A stretch of DNA of 64,000 nt from Mixta calida (GCF_002953215.1 NZ_CP026378.1:1036540-1100539); one strand, 5' to 3'. Numbered from the stretch's first letter, positions 1 to 13,772 are shown. The notes: generated by a model from the sequence alone, not told the origin. Made by a program: numbers and translations.

Positions 1-42
1 ACACGTAATTCATTACGACGTTTTTCTATGAGCATCAGACTT

Positions 43-1585
<1,543 letters not shown>

Positions 1586-1658
1586 CCAAGCTGATACCTT
1601 CCCGTGCAGTGCTCACACAGATTGTCTGATAGAAATTAACGAGCAGTAAAATCCCGGC

Positions 1659-1735
<77 letters not shown>

Positions 1736-1847
1736 ATTCCTTCCAGTACGGCGTTATGGTTCCGGCTTGCATAGTTTACTATGCTTCGCGAAACCATGCC
1801 TTGTCCTGAACGGAATTAAAGGTTAACGGTGATTTTACAGTATATCT

Positions 1848-1923
1848 GGGGCTATAGCTCAGCTGGGAGAGCGCCTGCTTTGCACGCAGGAGGTCAGCGG
1901 TTCGATCCCGCTTAGCTCCACCA
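1848..1923 (+). tRNA. alaV: tRNA-Ala (TGC)
   Basis: 76-nt cloverleaf with encoded CCA; the anticodon loop TTTGCAC gives TGC. Second spacer tRNA of the operon, the usual Ile-Ala pair. Confidence 0.97.
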
Positions 1924-1980
1924 TCAACGTCAGGTTGATGACCACTCCAGAATACATTCACGAATGTATTGTGCAGTATT

Positions 1981-1992
1981 TGCTCTTTAACA
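1981..1992 (+). promoter_or_regulatory. rrn boxA antitermination element
   Basis: TGCTCTTTAACA matches the enterobacterial boxA, the NusB/S10 binding site found before 23S. It lies about 110 nt upstream of the 23S start. Seen directly; the function is from the known rrn antitermination system. Confidence 0.8.
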
Positions 1993-2101
1993 ATCCGGAA
2001 CAAGCTGAAAATTTGAAAGAGCAGCTTCTTGTATAAAGAACTGTTCAGAGTCTCTCAATTTCTCGCACCATGCGGTGTCGCAAGACGCCTGCGGGTTGTG
2101 A

Positions 2102-5007
<2,906 letters not shown>

Positions 5008-5074
5008 ACAACGCCACAGGCGTTTTGAGGATGAGAGACGATTTTCAGCTTTGTTTACCGGATAAAAGAAATCT

Positions 5075-5202
5075 GCGGAAACGAAAGATGTTGCGCTGAA
5101 GCAAGGCGGCAAATGAGACATCAGGAAGGAGCATACAGCGGTATGTGACTGAGTGATGCGAATGCGGCCAACGCAGCAGCAGCGCAGGAGATTCGTTTCC
5201 GG
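5075..5202 (+). repeat. ERIC-like element in 23S-5S spacer
   Basis: About 128 bp of imperfect palindrome. The ends are CGGAAACGAA and its exact reverse complement TTCGTTTCCG; further in, TGCGCTG pairs with CAGCGCA. Internal blocks GAAGCAAGGCGGCAAATGAG, GGAGCATAC...GTATGTGACTGAG and GCCAACGCAGCAGC resemble the enterobacterial repetitive intergenic consensus (127 bp). It lengthens the 23S-5S spacer to 206 nt. Confidence 0.75.
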
Positions 5203-5213
5203 CACAAAGAATT

Positions 5214-5333
5214 TGCCTGGCGGCAAGAGCGCGGTGGTCCCACCTGACCCCATGCCGAACTCAGAAGTGAAACGCCGCAGCGCCGATGGTAGTGTGGGGC
5301 CTCCCCATGCGAGAGTAGGGAACTGCCAGGCAT
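5214..5333 (+). rRNA. rrf: 5S ribosomal RNA
   Basis: 120 nt, from TGCCTGGCGGC to TGCCAGGCAT; the two ends pair to form helix I. The conserved CCGAACTCAGAAGTGAAACG segment is present. Close to E. coli 5S. Confidence 0.97.
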
Positions 5334-5405
5334 CAAATCAAGGTTAGTCCTGTAAAGGTCGACACCGGTTATCAGCGAGACCCCGCTGGTAATGCAGTAT
5401 TCGGT

Positions 5406-5482
5406 GGTGCGGTAGTTCAGTCGGTTAGAATACCGGCCTGTCACGCCGGGGGTCGCGGGTTCGAGTCCCGTCCGCACCGCCA
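5406..5482 (+). tRNA. aspU: tRNA-Asp (GTC), copy 1
   Basis: 77-nt tRNA with encoded CCA directly after 5S, as aspU after rrnH in E. coli. Anticodon loop CTGTCAC (GTC). Acceptor GGTGCGG pairs with CCGCACC. The run after the anticodon stem has five G residues, the normal length; compare copy 2 at 12006. Confidence 0.97.
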
Positions 5483-5495
5483 CTCTATAAGCAAT

Positions 5496-5526
5496 AGCCC
5501 TGACAGCAATGTCAGGGCTTTTTGCT
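5496..5526 (+). terminator. Rho-independent terminator of the rRNA operon
   Basis: Stem AGCCCTGAC / GTCAGGGCT with a 6-nt loop, followed by a T-rich tail. It sits 13 nt after tRNA-Asp and closes the rrn transcript. Confidence 0.9.
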
Positions 5527-5696
5527 TTTCTGTTTTGGCTCGCTTCAATGCCTTCACTTAAGCCCAAAACTTTTACGCAGACTTTCTTCATCAGTTTTGG
5601 GTTCAATATTTTATGTACCTGAAGCATACAGACTGCGTACCAGAGCGTTTACCGCGCCATTTGCTCCAGTCTGTGTACGATGGAGCGTGAGTAGCC

Positions 5697-6596
5697 TTAC
5701 AGAAGATGATGTTCGTTAATCCATTCGCCGAGAAAATCGATAAAGGCCCTGACGCGCGTACTGACGGCGCGATCGCTGTAATAAACGGCGTTAAACGGCA
5801 TTGCGACCGGCAGGCGTTTATCGGCCAGTACCTCAACCAGGCTACCATCGCTGAGTTCTTTATCGATCATGTAGTCTGAGAGGCAGGCGATACCGTTCCC
5901 CGCCAGGCAGAGCTGCTTCAGCGTCTCTCCGCTATTGGCAGTAATGGTGGGCTGAATGGTATAGAGTTCGCCGTCGGGCTGCGCTACAGGCCAGCGATTC
6001 AGCGCCGGCGTTTCTACGAAGCCGAGGCAGCTGTGCTGCGCCAGCTCGTCAACGCTTACCGGCACGCCGCAGCGCGCCAGATAAGCTGGCGCTGCAATCA
6101 TTTTGCGATAGCTGGTAAACAGTGGACGGGCGCGCAGGCTGGAGTCTGTCAGGTTCCCGGCGCGGATCGCCACATCCACCTTACGCTCAATCAAATTAAT
6201 AAAGGTTTCGGAAGAGATGAGAGAAAGCGTCATCTCTGGGTAGCGCTGGCGAAAAGGCGCCATCATTGGCGTCAGCAGGTGTAAAACAACCGGCGTGGCG
6301 GCATCTACCCGCAGTAATCCGCGCGGCACCTGTCGGCTTTCCATCAGCTCATTTTCCGCCGCCGCCATCTCCTGCAACAGCTTTTGCACCTTACGAAAAT
6401 AGCCTTCGCCTTCCTGTGTAAGGCTGATTTGGCGAGTGGTGCGCGTCAGCAGTTCAACGCCGAGCTTAGCTTCCAGCTTTTTCACAGCGCGGCTAACGGC
6501 GGAGGTCGCCAGCTCCAGCTGCCTGGCTGCGCGGCTGAAGCTGCCGCTTTCCACTACCGTAACAAAGATTTTTAACTCATCTGTAGATGCTTTCAC
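5697..6596 (-). CDS. yafC: LysR-family transcriptional regulator YafC
   Basis: 299 aa, a typical LysR length. The N-terminal winged HTH (residues about 1-60, with [23 protein letters not shown]) is followed by a LysR effector-binding domain (about 90-295). Its position next to yafD and after aspU is that of yafC in E. coli. The effector and targets are not evident. It is divergent from yafD across about 200 bp, so it may control that gene or itself, as LysR proteins often do; that is inference. Confidence 0.85.
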   Translation of the reverse strand: MKASTDELKIFVTVVESGSFSRAARQLELATSAVSRAVKKLEAKLGVELLTRTTRQISLTQEGEGYFRKVQKLLQEMAAAENELMESRQVPRGLLRVDAATPVVLHLLTPMMAPFRQRYPEMTLSLISSETFINLIERKVDVAIRAGNLTDSSLRARPLFTSYRKMIAAPAYLARCGVPVSVDELAQHSCLGFVETPALNRWPVAQPDGELYTIQPTITANSGETLKQLCLAGNGIACLSDYMIDKELSDGSLVEVLADKRLPVAMPFNAVYYSDRAVSTRVRAFIDFLGEWINEHHLL

Positions 6597-6799
6597 CCCG
6601 TCTCCCGTACGTTATTCTTTCCTCTGCGTTCTTGCCGGACAGGATAGCAGAGGGCAGGGCGATCCGAATTTGTTGCTATCGTAACATTTGCTTGCCTGTC
6701 GGAAAGGTAAATTCCATCGCGCCGATTGAAACTCTCCCCTGAAGCCCCTATAACTGAAGTCAGTAGTTGTATACAGACACTTCAGAAACGGGCGGTATC

Positions 6800-7603
6800 G
6801 TGCGGAAAAAAACCTATGCCATGAGATATGTAGCCGGCCAGCCAGCGGAAAGAATTTTCCAGCCGAACGCCATGCTGCATGTTGGGCAAGCGCTTCCGCC
6901 AGGCGCGCCGATTACCTCCAGCGCAACGCTACGCGTGCTGGTATGGAATATCTTTAAGCAGCAGCGGGCTGACTGGCTGTCAGTGCTGCAAAACTTTGGC
7001 AAAGATGCGCAGCTGGTGTTGCTGCAGGAGGCGCAGACCACGCCGGAGCTGGTGCGCTTTGCGACGTCGAACTATCTGGCGGCGGATCAGGTGCCTGCTT
7101 TCGTGCTACCGCAACACCCGTCAGGCGTCATGACGCTGGCGGCTGCCCATCCGGTTTACTGTTGCCCGCTGCGCGAACGTGAGCCGCTGCTGCGCCTGGC
7201 GAAATCGGCGCTAATTACGGCTTATCCTTTACCGGACGGCAAAATGTTGATGGTGGTAAACATCCATGCGGTTAACTTTAGCCTTGGCATCGATGTTTAC
7301 AGCAAACAGCTGGGGCCGATTGGCGAGCAGCTGGCGCATCATGACGGCCCGGTGATTATGGCCGGGGACTTCAATGCATGGAGCCGTCAGCGTATGAACG
7401 CGCTCTATCGTTTTGCGCGCGAGATGGGTTTACGCGAGGTGCGCTTTACCGATGATCATCGGCGTAAGGCGTTTGGCAGACCGCTCGATTTCGTTTTCTA
7501 CCGTGGATTACAGGTAGCCGAAGCCAGCGTGCTGGTAACGCGCGCCTCCGATCATAATCCGCTGCTGGTCGAATTCGCCGCTACCGATTCTGTTCAGGCA
7601 TAA
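6800..7603 (+). CDS. yafD: Endonuclease/exonuclease/phosphatase family protein YafD
   Basis: About 267 aa, very close to E. coli YafD. EEP-fold hallmarks are visible: an [12 protein letters not shown]-terminal strand, VLLQEAQ (metal-binding Glu), [13 protein letters not shown] (Asp-Asn), and a C-terminal [10 protein letters not shown] (catalytic Asp-His). Substrate unknown. I chose the GTG start because the protein then begins as E. coli YafD does ([13 protein letters not shown]); an upstream in-frame ATG at 6767 would add 11 residues. It converges on mltD, with a shared terminator between them. Confidence 0.9.
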   Translation: MRKKTYAMRYVAGQPAERIFQPNAMLHVGQALPPGAPITSSATLRVLVWNIFKQQRADWLSVLQNFGKDAQLVLLQEAQTTPELVRFATSNYLAADQVPAFVLPQHPSGVMTLAAAHPVYCCPLREREPLLRLAKSALITAYPLPDGKMLMVVNIHAVNFSLGIDVYSKQLGPIGEQLAHHDGPVIMAGDFNAWSRQRMNALYRFAREMGLREVRFTDDHRRKAFGRPLDFVFYRGLQVAEASVLVTRASDHNPLLVEFAATDSVQA

Positions 7604-7607
7604 AAAA

Positions 7608-7631
7608 AGCCGATCCTGCGATCGGCTTTTT
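7608..7631. terminator. Bidirectional terminator between yafD and mltD
   Basis: AGCCGATC / GATCGGCT stem, 4-nt loop, with an A-run on the left and a T-run on the right, so it can serve both convergent genes. Confidence 0.9.
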
Positions 7632-7644
7632 CTCTTCAGCAAGT

Positions 7645-9035
7645 TTAGCTGTCTGGCGTCGCGCTGTTATTCACGAACAGGGTGATCTTATCACCTGGCT
7701 GAATCGAACTACTGTCGCTCAGCACGCTGTTCCAGCGCTTGACGTCTTTGATGTCCACACCATGTCGACGCGCAATACTGGCAAGAGAATCACCCTTACG
7801 AACCTTATAGGTGATGCTGTTGCCGTTATCGGCCAGTTCACTACCTGCGACGCTGTTACCAAAGGTCAGCGTCTGTCCCGGCTTAATCGTGTTACCGCGC
7901 AAATTATTCGCGCGTTGCAACGCTTTTACCGAAACGCCCATCCGGCTGGCTATGCCTGACAGGGTGTCGCCGTTACGCACCGTATAGCTTTTGGTGCTGG
8001 CGCTGTTTGCCGCAAGACGCGTCGGCTGTACAGCGGCGATATCACCAGAGGCCAGAGAACTACGCAGCTGAGCGACATTCGCCTTCGGCACCATAATATA
8101 GTGCGGTCCGTTAGGCGCCGTGGCGCCGCGTTTGTAGCCCGTATTGTAGTTCTTCAGCTTCGCGACCGGCAAGCCGGCCATTTCCGCCGCCTGCGTCAGT
8201 TCTATCTGCTGACCCACTTCAACGCGCGCCAACGCTCGACTTTCGTTCGGGGCTGGTAACCGTACGCCATAACGCTTGTTGTTTTTCAGGATATCCTGCA
8301 ACGCCAGCATTTTAGGAACGTACAGCGTGGTTTCACGCGGTAAGGACAGATGCCAGAAATCGGTTGGTTTGCCGCGCGCTTTATTCTGTTTAATCGCTTT
8401 CAGCACTCGCCCTTCGCCGCTGTTATACGCTGCGATGGTCAGCAACCAGTCTCCGTCGAACATCTTGTTCAGACGTTCCATCATATCCAGAACCGCTCGG
8501 GTCGAAGCGACGATATCGCGTCGGCCGTCATACCACTGATTCTGTTTTAAACCGTAGTTACGCCCCGTGCTCGGCACTATCTGCCAGATGCCTGCGGCAT
8601 TCGCGGCGGATGTGGCGTGGGGGTTAAAAGCGCTCTCCACTATGGGTAGTAGTACCAGTTCCATCGGCATCTTACGTTGCTTAATCTGCTCGACTATCCA
8701 GTACATATACGGCTCTGCCCGTAAAGTTACATCGTGGAGATAGCTCTTGTTTCTTAAGTACTTTTGTTTCTGCTCTCGGATCCGGGGTTTTCCGGAACCT
8801 CCATTTTCAGCCCGTCTCGAATGTAATTCCACAAATCCTGGTCCTGAGTCAGGGCCGTTCCATCATCCTGCCAACGCGGGGATAACAGGCGATCTGTAAA
8901 TTTATCATTCTCACTTTGACCAGCTGAAGACAGACTCTGTGCATGCTGTTCAGGGACAGCGGCATCGTGTCGCGATGCCTGACATCCCATCATCAGCAAG
9001 ACCGAGGCGAGAAGGATAATCGCTCTAGTCTTCAT
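7645..9035 (-). pseudogene. mltD: mltD, membrane-bound lytic murein transglycosylase D, frameshifted
   Basis: MltD cleaves peptidoglycan glycan strands from the outer membrane. The 5' part (ATG at 9035) encodes a lipoprotein signal with lipobox ASVLLMMGC. It runs to about codon 90 (KMEVPENP), then leaves frame at a run of four G on the + strand (8784-8787). The rest, from RIREQKQKYLRNK on, continues in the other frame with an intact SLT domain (MELVLLPIVESAFNPHATS, AAYNSGEGRV) and two C-terminal LysM repeats. One extra base in that run would restore a protein of about 460 aa, the family length. Either a real disruption or a homopolymer sequencing error. Confidence 0.9.
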
Positions 9036-9106
9036 GTATGTGTCAATGGTTTGCTTAAAAGACGAGCAATCATACGTGCTGCAGCACCACAACACAACCA
9101 GAAAAA

Positions 9107-9862
9107 TCAAAAATTGTCTTTCTTCTGCCGTAGCAGGGCAAAAACGTCCCATGCGTGCTGCGGGGGCATATTCAAGCGCAACGCCCTTTGTAAATCAGCA
9201 TCTTGCGTACGCAGAAATAAATTAATATACCGTTCGTGCCCCAGTTTTGTTGGCAGACTACTGCAATTTTCAGCACGTAACTTCTTAATTTCCTGATAAT
9301 AGCGCTGAATTTCCCGATCTTCCGGCAGCGTAGCGTTAGCAAATTTTAAGTTGGATAAGGTATATTCGTGTGCGCAGCAAACCAGCGTTTCATCAGGTAA
9401 TTCAGCAAGTTTTTGAAAAGATTCGTACATCTGTTCAGCGGTGCCTTCAAACAGACGTCCGCATCCGCCTGAAAACATCGTATCGCCGCAAAAAAGATAA
9501 GGCGCGCTGTAATATGAGATATGTCCCAAAGTGTGGCCGGGCGTAAAAATTACCCTAAATTCGCAGTCCAAAACAGGCACGATATCGCCTTCGCTGACAA
9601 TATGCGTGGCGCCCTTATCTTGTGTCTCTTGCGGTCCGTAGACCACAAGATCAGGCCACCTGTGCACCAGTTCTTTTACGCCGCCAACGTGATCGTGATG
9701 GTGATGCGTCAGCAAAATGGCGACCGGGGTCCACTGCTGTTTTTCAATCGCTGCGAGCACCGGCGCCGCTTCGCCTGGATCGACGATCAGGCAGCGGCCC
9801 CGATCATCGTTTAATGTCCAGATGTAGTTATCCTGAAACGCTGGGATACTGTTAAGATTCAT
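9107..9862 (-). CDS. gloB: Hydroxyacylglutathione hydrolase (glyoxalase II)
   Basis: 251 aa, the E. coli length. It hydrolyses S-lactoylglutathione to lactate and glutathione in methylglyoxal detoxification. Metallo-beta-lactamase motif THHHHDH at residues 52-58 (His53, His55, Asp57, His58), further ligands in FTPGHTLGH and [13 protein letters not shown], and a C-terminal glyoxalase II domain. The start at MNLNSIPAF is set by homology; the open frame upstream is antisense to yafS. Divergent from yafS by 42 bp. Confidence 0.97.
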   Translation of the reverse strand: MNLNSIPAFQDNYIWTLNDDRGRCLIVDPGEAAPVLAAIEKQQWTPVAILLTHHHHDHVGGVKELVHRWPDLVVYGPQETQDKGATHIVSEGDIVPVLDCEFRVIFTPGHTLGHISYYSAPYLFCGDTMFSGGCGRLFEGTAEQMYESFQKLAELPDETLVCCAHEYTLSNLKFANATLPEDREIQRYYQEIKKLRAENCSSLPTKLGHERYINLFLRTQDADLQRALRLNMPPQHAWDVFALLRQKKDNF

Positions 9863-9904
9863 ACACACCTCTCGCACGTCGTGAAGGAACACTGATGGTA
9901 AAAC

Positions 9905-10639
9905 ATGAAGCCCGCTAAAACACGCCAAATTCTGGCCGCACCGCACTCCTGGTCTGAGATGCCCTGGGGGGAATCGTTCCGCGACGCGTTGACCCAGCAT
10001 CTGCAGCCTTGCCTCGGCAAGCTGTATGGCTTCCATCTGCTGAAAATCGGCAACCTGAGCGTTGAGATCGATACGCAGGCCTGCGCCATTTCGCATCAGG
10101 TCAACGTCGGCGAAGTGGGGCAGGCGGTGCAGGTGGTGGCCGATCCGATGCATCTGCCCTTTGAAGCGAAATCGGTGGATGCCTGCTTGCTGGCGCATAC
10201 CCTGAGCTGGAGCCAGGACCCGCACCGCATTCTGCGTGAAGTGGATCGCGTGCTGATCGATGACGGCTGGATGATTATCACCGGTTTTAATCCGCTCAGC
10301 CTGCTGGGAATGGGGAAACTGCTGCCGGGCCTGCATCGCCGCCCGCCGTGGAATGGCCGCATGTTCAGCCAGATGCGTTTACTGGACTGGCTAAGTCTGC
10401 TCAATTACGAAGTGGTGTACCGCAGCCGTTTTCAGGTGGTGCCGTGGAACCGCCAGGGCGGGCGGATGATCAGCACCCACATACCGGCGCTGGGCTGCCT
10501 GAATATTATGGTGGCGCGTAAGCGCACCCTGCCGCTGACCATGACGCCAGCCAAAAAAATCAGCGGCAAAGTAAAACTGCGCGCAACGGTCAACGCCACG
10601 CGCCAGCTGCACAAGACGAAAGATCAGGACTCCGGCTGA
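9905..10639 (+). CDS. yafS: Class I SAM-dependent methyltransferase-like protein YafS
   Basis: 244 aa. The methyltransferase core is recognisable from [20 protein letters not shown] and the following [22 protein letters not shown], but the glycine-rich SAM motif is weak. Substrate unknown. Its position between gloB and rnhA matches yafS in E. coli. The 3' end overlaps the convergent rnhA by 16 bp. Confidence 0.88.
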   Translation: MKPAKTRQILAAPHSWSEMPWGESFRDALTQHLQPCLGKLYGFHLLKIGNLSVEIDTQACAISHQVNVGEVGQAVQVVADPMHLPFEAKSVDACLLAHTLSWSQDPHRILREVDRVLIDDGWMIITGFNPLSLLGMGKLLPGLHRRPPWNGRMFSQMRLLDWLSLLNYEVVYRSRFQVVPWNRQGGRMISTHIPALGCLNIMVARKRTLPLTMTPAKKISGKVKLRATVNATRQLHKTKDQDSG

Positions 10640-11091
10640 TAGCCGATATCTTCAAACGCCGGGCTTCCGGCGGCGGCGCGCGCCAGCTCATCGCAGCGTT
10701 CGTTTTCCGCATGCCCGGCGTGACCTTTTACCCATTCCCATTTGATCTGATGATGGCTGAGCGCCGCATCCAGCCGCTGCCACAGGTCGACGTTCTTAAC
10801 CGGCTTCTTATCGGCGGTCTTCCAGCCGCGCTTTTTCCAGTTATGGATCCAGCTGGTGATCCCCTGGCGCAGGTACTGGCTGTCGGTGCTGAGCGTCACT
10901 TCACAGGGCTGCGTCAGCGCTTCCAGCGCCACGATGGCCGCCATCATCTCCATACGGTTATTGGTGGTGCGATAAAAACCGGCGCTAAAGGTTTTTTCAT
11001 GCTCGCGATAGCGTAAAATAGCGCCATAGCCGCCAGGGCCGGGGTTACCGAGGCAGGAGCCATCGGTGAAAATTTCTACCTGTTTGCGCAT
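10624..11091 (-). CDS. rnhA: Ribonuclease HI
   Basis: 155 aa, identical in length to E. coli RNase HI. It degrades RNA in RNA-DNA hybrids. Catalytic residues are in place: Asp10 ([11 protein letters not shown]), Glu48 (NNRMEMMA), Asp70 (STDSQY) and Asp134 (CDELARAAA). The start MRKQVEIF is chosen by family; the longer frame runs into the dnaQ promoter. Divergent from dnaQ by 52 bp, the classic shared rnhA-dnaQ promoter region. Confidence 0.98.
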   Translation of the reverse strand: MRKQVEIFTDGSCLGNPGPGGYGAILRYREHEKTFSAGFYRTTNNRMEMMAAIVALEALTQPCEVTLSTDSQYLRQGITSWIHNWKKRGWKTADKKPVKNVDLWQRLDAALSHHQIKWEWVKGHAGHAENERCDELARAAAGSPAFEDIGYQPES

Positions 11092-11143
11092 CTCTGGTAG
11101 ACTTCCTCCTGAAAAAACGCCAAGTCTGACATAAACGAGCCTT

Positions 11144-11872
11144 ATGAGCACAGCAATTACACGCCAGATCGTTCTCGATACAGAAACCACCGGTATGAAC
11201 ATGGTGGGGGTGCATTACGAAGGCCATCGCATTATTGAAATCGGTGCGGTGGAGATCATCAATCGCCGTCTGACCGGCAATAATTTCCATATGTACCTGA
11301 AACCCGATCGGCTGGTGGACCCGGAAGCGTTCGGCGTTCACGGCATCGCCGACGAGTTTCTGCTGGATAAACCGACCTTCAGCGAGATTGCCGACGAGTT
11401 CCTGGAATATATTCGCGGCGCCGAGCTGGTGATCCACAACGCCTCGTTCGATATCGGCTTTATGGACTACGAGTTCAGCAAGCTGAATCGCGGCATCAGC
11501 AAAACGGAAACCTTCTGTCAGATCACCGACAGTCTGTTAATGGCGCGTAAGCTGTTCCCCGGCAAGCGCAACAGCCTGGATGCGCTCTGCTCGCGTTACG
11601 AAATCGACAACAGCAAGCGAACGCTGCACGGCGCGCTGCTCGATGCCGAGATTCTGGCGGAAGTCTTTCTGACCATGACCGGCGGACAGACTTCGCTGGC
11701 GTTCTCTATGGACGGTGAACAACAGCAGAACGAAAGCGGCGAAGGGATCCAGCGCGTCGCGCGCACCTCCGGGCTGCGCGTGGTGGCGGCCAGCGACGAA
11801 GAGGTGATGGCGCATGAACAGCGTCTCGACCTGGTGATGAAAAAGGGCGGCAGCTGCCTTTGGCGGGCATAA
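11144..11872 (+). CDS. dnaQ: DNA polymerase III epsilon subunit (3'-5' proofreading exonuclease)
   Basis: 242 aa. DEDDh exonuclease: ExoI DTETTG (Asp12, Glu14), Exo[16 protein letters not shown], Exo[16 protein letters not shown]. The C-terminal tail, ending [13 protein letters not shown], is the segment that binds the alpha subunit in E. coli. Proofreads in the Pol III core. Followed after 133 bp by a tRNA-Asp gene, as dnaQ-aspV in E. coli. Confidence 0.98.
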   Translation: MSTAITRQIVLDTETTGMNMVGVHYEGHRIIEIGAVEIINRRLTGNNFHMYLKPDRLVDPEAFGVHGIADEFLLDKPTFSEIADEFLEYIRGAELVIHNASFDIGFMDYEFSKLNRGISKTETFCQITDSLLMARKLFPGKRNSLDALCSRYEIDNSKRTLHGALLDAEILAEVFLTMTGGQTSLAFSMDGEQQQNESGEGIQRVARTSGLRVVAASDEEVMAHEQRLDLVMKKGGSCLWRA

Positions 11873-12005
11873 ATACATCATTTCGCTGCAAAAAAACGCA
11901 GTAAGATGAAAAAACAGGCAAACGAACGCCCGCGTAAGAAAAAGCGTTGACGGCCAGCGCAACTCCCCTTAATATGCGCCTCGTTCCCGACGGGGAACAC
12001 AGCGC

Positions 12006-12081
12006 GGTGCGGTAGTTCAGTCGGTTAGAATACCGGCCTGTCACGCCGGGGTCGCGGGTTCGAGTCCCGTCCGCACCGCCA
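12006..12081 (+). tRNA. aspV: tRNA-Asp (GTC), copy 2, one base short in the variable loop
   Basis: 76 nt including CCA. Identical to copy 1 at 5406 except that the G-run between the anticodon stem and T-stem has four G instead of five, leaving a 4-nt variable loop (GGTC rather than GGGTC). All stems still form. Its position after dnaQ matches aspV. It may be functional, impaired, or a homopolymer error. Confidence 0.93.
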
Positions 12082-12091
12082 ACTATTCGGA

Positions 12092-12124
12092 AAGGCCGAT
12101 TCAGTAATGAATCGGCCTTTTGCT
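12092..12124 (+). terminator. Rho-independent terminator after tRNA-Asp
   Basis: 12-bp stem AAGGCCGATTCA / TGAATCGGCCTT with loop GTAA and a T-rich tail. It also lies just past the end of the convergent permease gene and can act on both. Confidence 0.9.
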
Positions 12125-12134
12125 TTTCTGCGTT

Positions 12135-13628
12135 TTACTCCTCCTGAACCGCCACCGGCGCGACATAGCGCATTGCCGCCGTCTCGCGTTCATCGCGTGC
12201 CAGCCAGCGATAGCAGCCTGCGCCGAGCGCCACGCCGATGAACCAGCTGAAGCTGGCGACCGCATGCAGCGATGGCATAAAGCTGATAATCAAGCCGATC
12301 GCTACCGACGGCAGCAGCGCGCCGATCGCCTTCGGATTAAAGCCGCCGCGATACCAGTAGCGACCCGACGGCGTCGCGTTGAACAGATCGTCCACCACCA
12401 CCTTGCCGCGCTTAATCAGATAGAAATCCGCCAGCAGAATGCCGAACAGCGGCCCGATAAAGGCGCCCAGCACATCCAGCGTATAGTGGATCAACTCCGG
12501 CGACTGGAACAGGTTCCACGGCGTCAGCAGCACCGAGCCGACGGCGGCGATCATGCCGCCGGTGCGGAAGCTGATCTTCTGCGGCGAGCAGTTAGAAAAG
12601 TCGAAAGCGGGAGAGACGAAGTTCGCCACGATATTAATGCCGATAGTGGCGGTGATCATCGTCAGCAGGCCAATCGCCACCGCCAGATCGTTGCCCACCA
12701 TGCTGACGGTTTCAATCGGATCGGTGATCATCTTGCCGAACAGCGAACGCGTCCCGGAAACAATCACCACCGTCACCAGGGAAAACAGCAGGAAGTTAAA
12801 CGGCAGACCCCAGCGGTTACCGCGGCGAATCGCCTGCATGCTTTTACCGTAGCGCGAGAAATCACCAAAATTGAGCAGCGGGCCGGAAAAATAGGAGACC
12901 ACCAGCGCGGTAGCGGTGATCATCTGCCAGCCCTGCTCGCTGACGCTCAGGCTCTTGCTGGCCAGGGTGAAAGCGATCCCGGAAAAGCCGGTTTTGTATA
13001 CAATCCAGCCCGCCAGCGCCAGCATCACCACATAAACCGCCGGACCGGCGATGTCGATAAAGCGCTTAATCGCGTTCATGCCGTGCCAGAATACCGCCGC
13101 CTGCAACAGCCACATCACGCCAAAGCAGATCCAGCCGAGCAGCGACAGACCGAGCCAGGAAGCGTGCGTCAGCGTCGCCAGCGCGGGCCAGAATTTCAGC
13201 AGCACCAGCATCAGCGCGTTAGAGGCGAGCCAGGTCTGAATGCCATACCAGGCGAAGGCGATTAACCCGCGTATCACCGCCGGGATATTGGCGCCAAAAA
13301 CGCCGAACGCCTGACGGCAGATCACCGCGTAGGGCACGCCCGTCAGCTGGCTCGGCTTCGCCACCAGGTTGGCGCAGAGCTGCACGATGCAAATGCCCGC
13401 CAGCAAACAGATCAATACCTGCCAGCTCGCCAGGCCCAGCGTAAAGAAGCTGGCCGCCACCACATAGCCGCCCATGCTGTGCACGTCCGACATCCAGAAA
13501 GAAAAAATGTTGTACCAGCTCCAGGTTTGTTGACGTACCGGCGCGAGATCGTCGTTGGTCAGGCGCGGACTGTAGTGCGCATCGTCCTGTGTGGCGGATG
13601 CTGAAGTAACGGTTGAATGTTCTGGCAT
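12135..13628 (-). CDS. NCS1-family nucleobase/allantoin:cation symporter
   Basis: 497 aa, about 12 predicted membrane helices. The N-terminal LAPVRQQTWSWYNIFSFWMSDVHSMGGY is the NCS1 signature seen in allantoin, hydantoin and cytosine permeases. The start at MPEHSTVTSA has an AGAGGAG ribosome binding site; the frame upstream is promoter DNA. Transcribed divergently from a GntR regulator and allantoin racemase, so allantoin (or a hydantoin) is the likely substrate, equivalent to hpxC of Klebsiella. A sigma-54-like promoter lies at 13680-13695. A second partial copy of the GntR-type palindrome lies inside the gene (12992-13003). Confidence 0.88.
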   Translation of the reverse strand: MPEHSTVTSASATQDDAHYSPRLTNDDLAPVRQQTWSWYNIFSFWMSDVHSMGGYVVAASFFTLGLASWQVLICLLAGICIVQLCANLVAKPSQLTGVPYAVICRQAFGVFGANIPAVIRGLIAFAWYGIQTWLASNALMLVLLKFWPALATLTHASWLGLSLLGWICFGVMWLLQAAVFWHGMNAIKRFIDIAGPAVYVVMLALAGWIVYKTGFSGIAFTLASKSLSVSEQGWQMITATALVVSYFSGPLLNFGDFSRYGKSMQAIRRGNRWGLPFNFLLFSLVTVVIVSGTRSLFGKMITDPIETVSMVGNDLAVAIGLLTMITATIGINIVANFVSPAFDFSNCSPQKISFRTGGMIAAVGSVLLTPWNLFQSPELIHYTLDVLGAFIGPLFGILLADFYLIKRGKVVVDDLFNATPSGRYWYRGGFNPKAIGALLPSVAIGLIISFMPSLHAVASFSWFIGVALGAGCYRWLARDERETAAMRYVAPVAVQEE

Positions 13629-13679
13629 GAAACCTGCTCCTCTGAAGATGGGTAACGGAGAACCTCGTGCTTCAGCACT

Positions 13680-13695
13680 TGCAGGATCCAGGCCA
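13680..13695 (-). promoter_or_regulatory. Candidate sigma-54 promoter for the NCS1 permease
   Basis: On the minus strand, TGGCCT-GGATC-CTGCA matches TGGCAC-N5-TTGC(A/T) at 8 of 11 positions, with the essential GG and GC at correct spacing. Transcription would start about 40 nt before the permease ATG. Weaker than the site at 20964. Confidence 0.45.
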
Positions 13696-13738
13696 ACCGG
13701 AAAAGGTGTTACACGGACGGGCCTCACCGCGATCCCTT

Positions 13739-13752
13739 TTTTGTATACAAAA
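13739..13752. promoter_or_regulatory. Palindromic GntR/FCD-type operator
   Basis: Perfect 14-bp palindrome TTTTGTATACAAAA, 20 bp before the GntR-gene ATG and in the divergent promoter region. The core GTATAC fits the GTM-N(0-1)-KAC pattern described for FadR-type GntR regulators. Likely autoregulatory site; inference. Confidence 0.65.
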
Positions 13753-13772
13753 CCGCGCGACGGGAGAAAGCG

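Noticed and set aside
6764-6773. TTGTATACAG near yafD as another GntR operator
   Set aside because: Only partly palindromic, without the flanking T/A tracts and far from the allantoin genes.
11907-11951. 14-codon frame (MKKQANERPRKKKR) between dnaQ and tRNA-Asp
   Set aside because: Basic and compact but without a convincing ribosome binding site; too short to support on sequence alone.
12120-13265. 381-codon + strand frame opposite the NCS1 permease
   Set aside because: Low-complexity Arg/Gln/His composition and no domain; the opposite frame is a clear 12-helix transporter.
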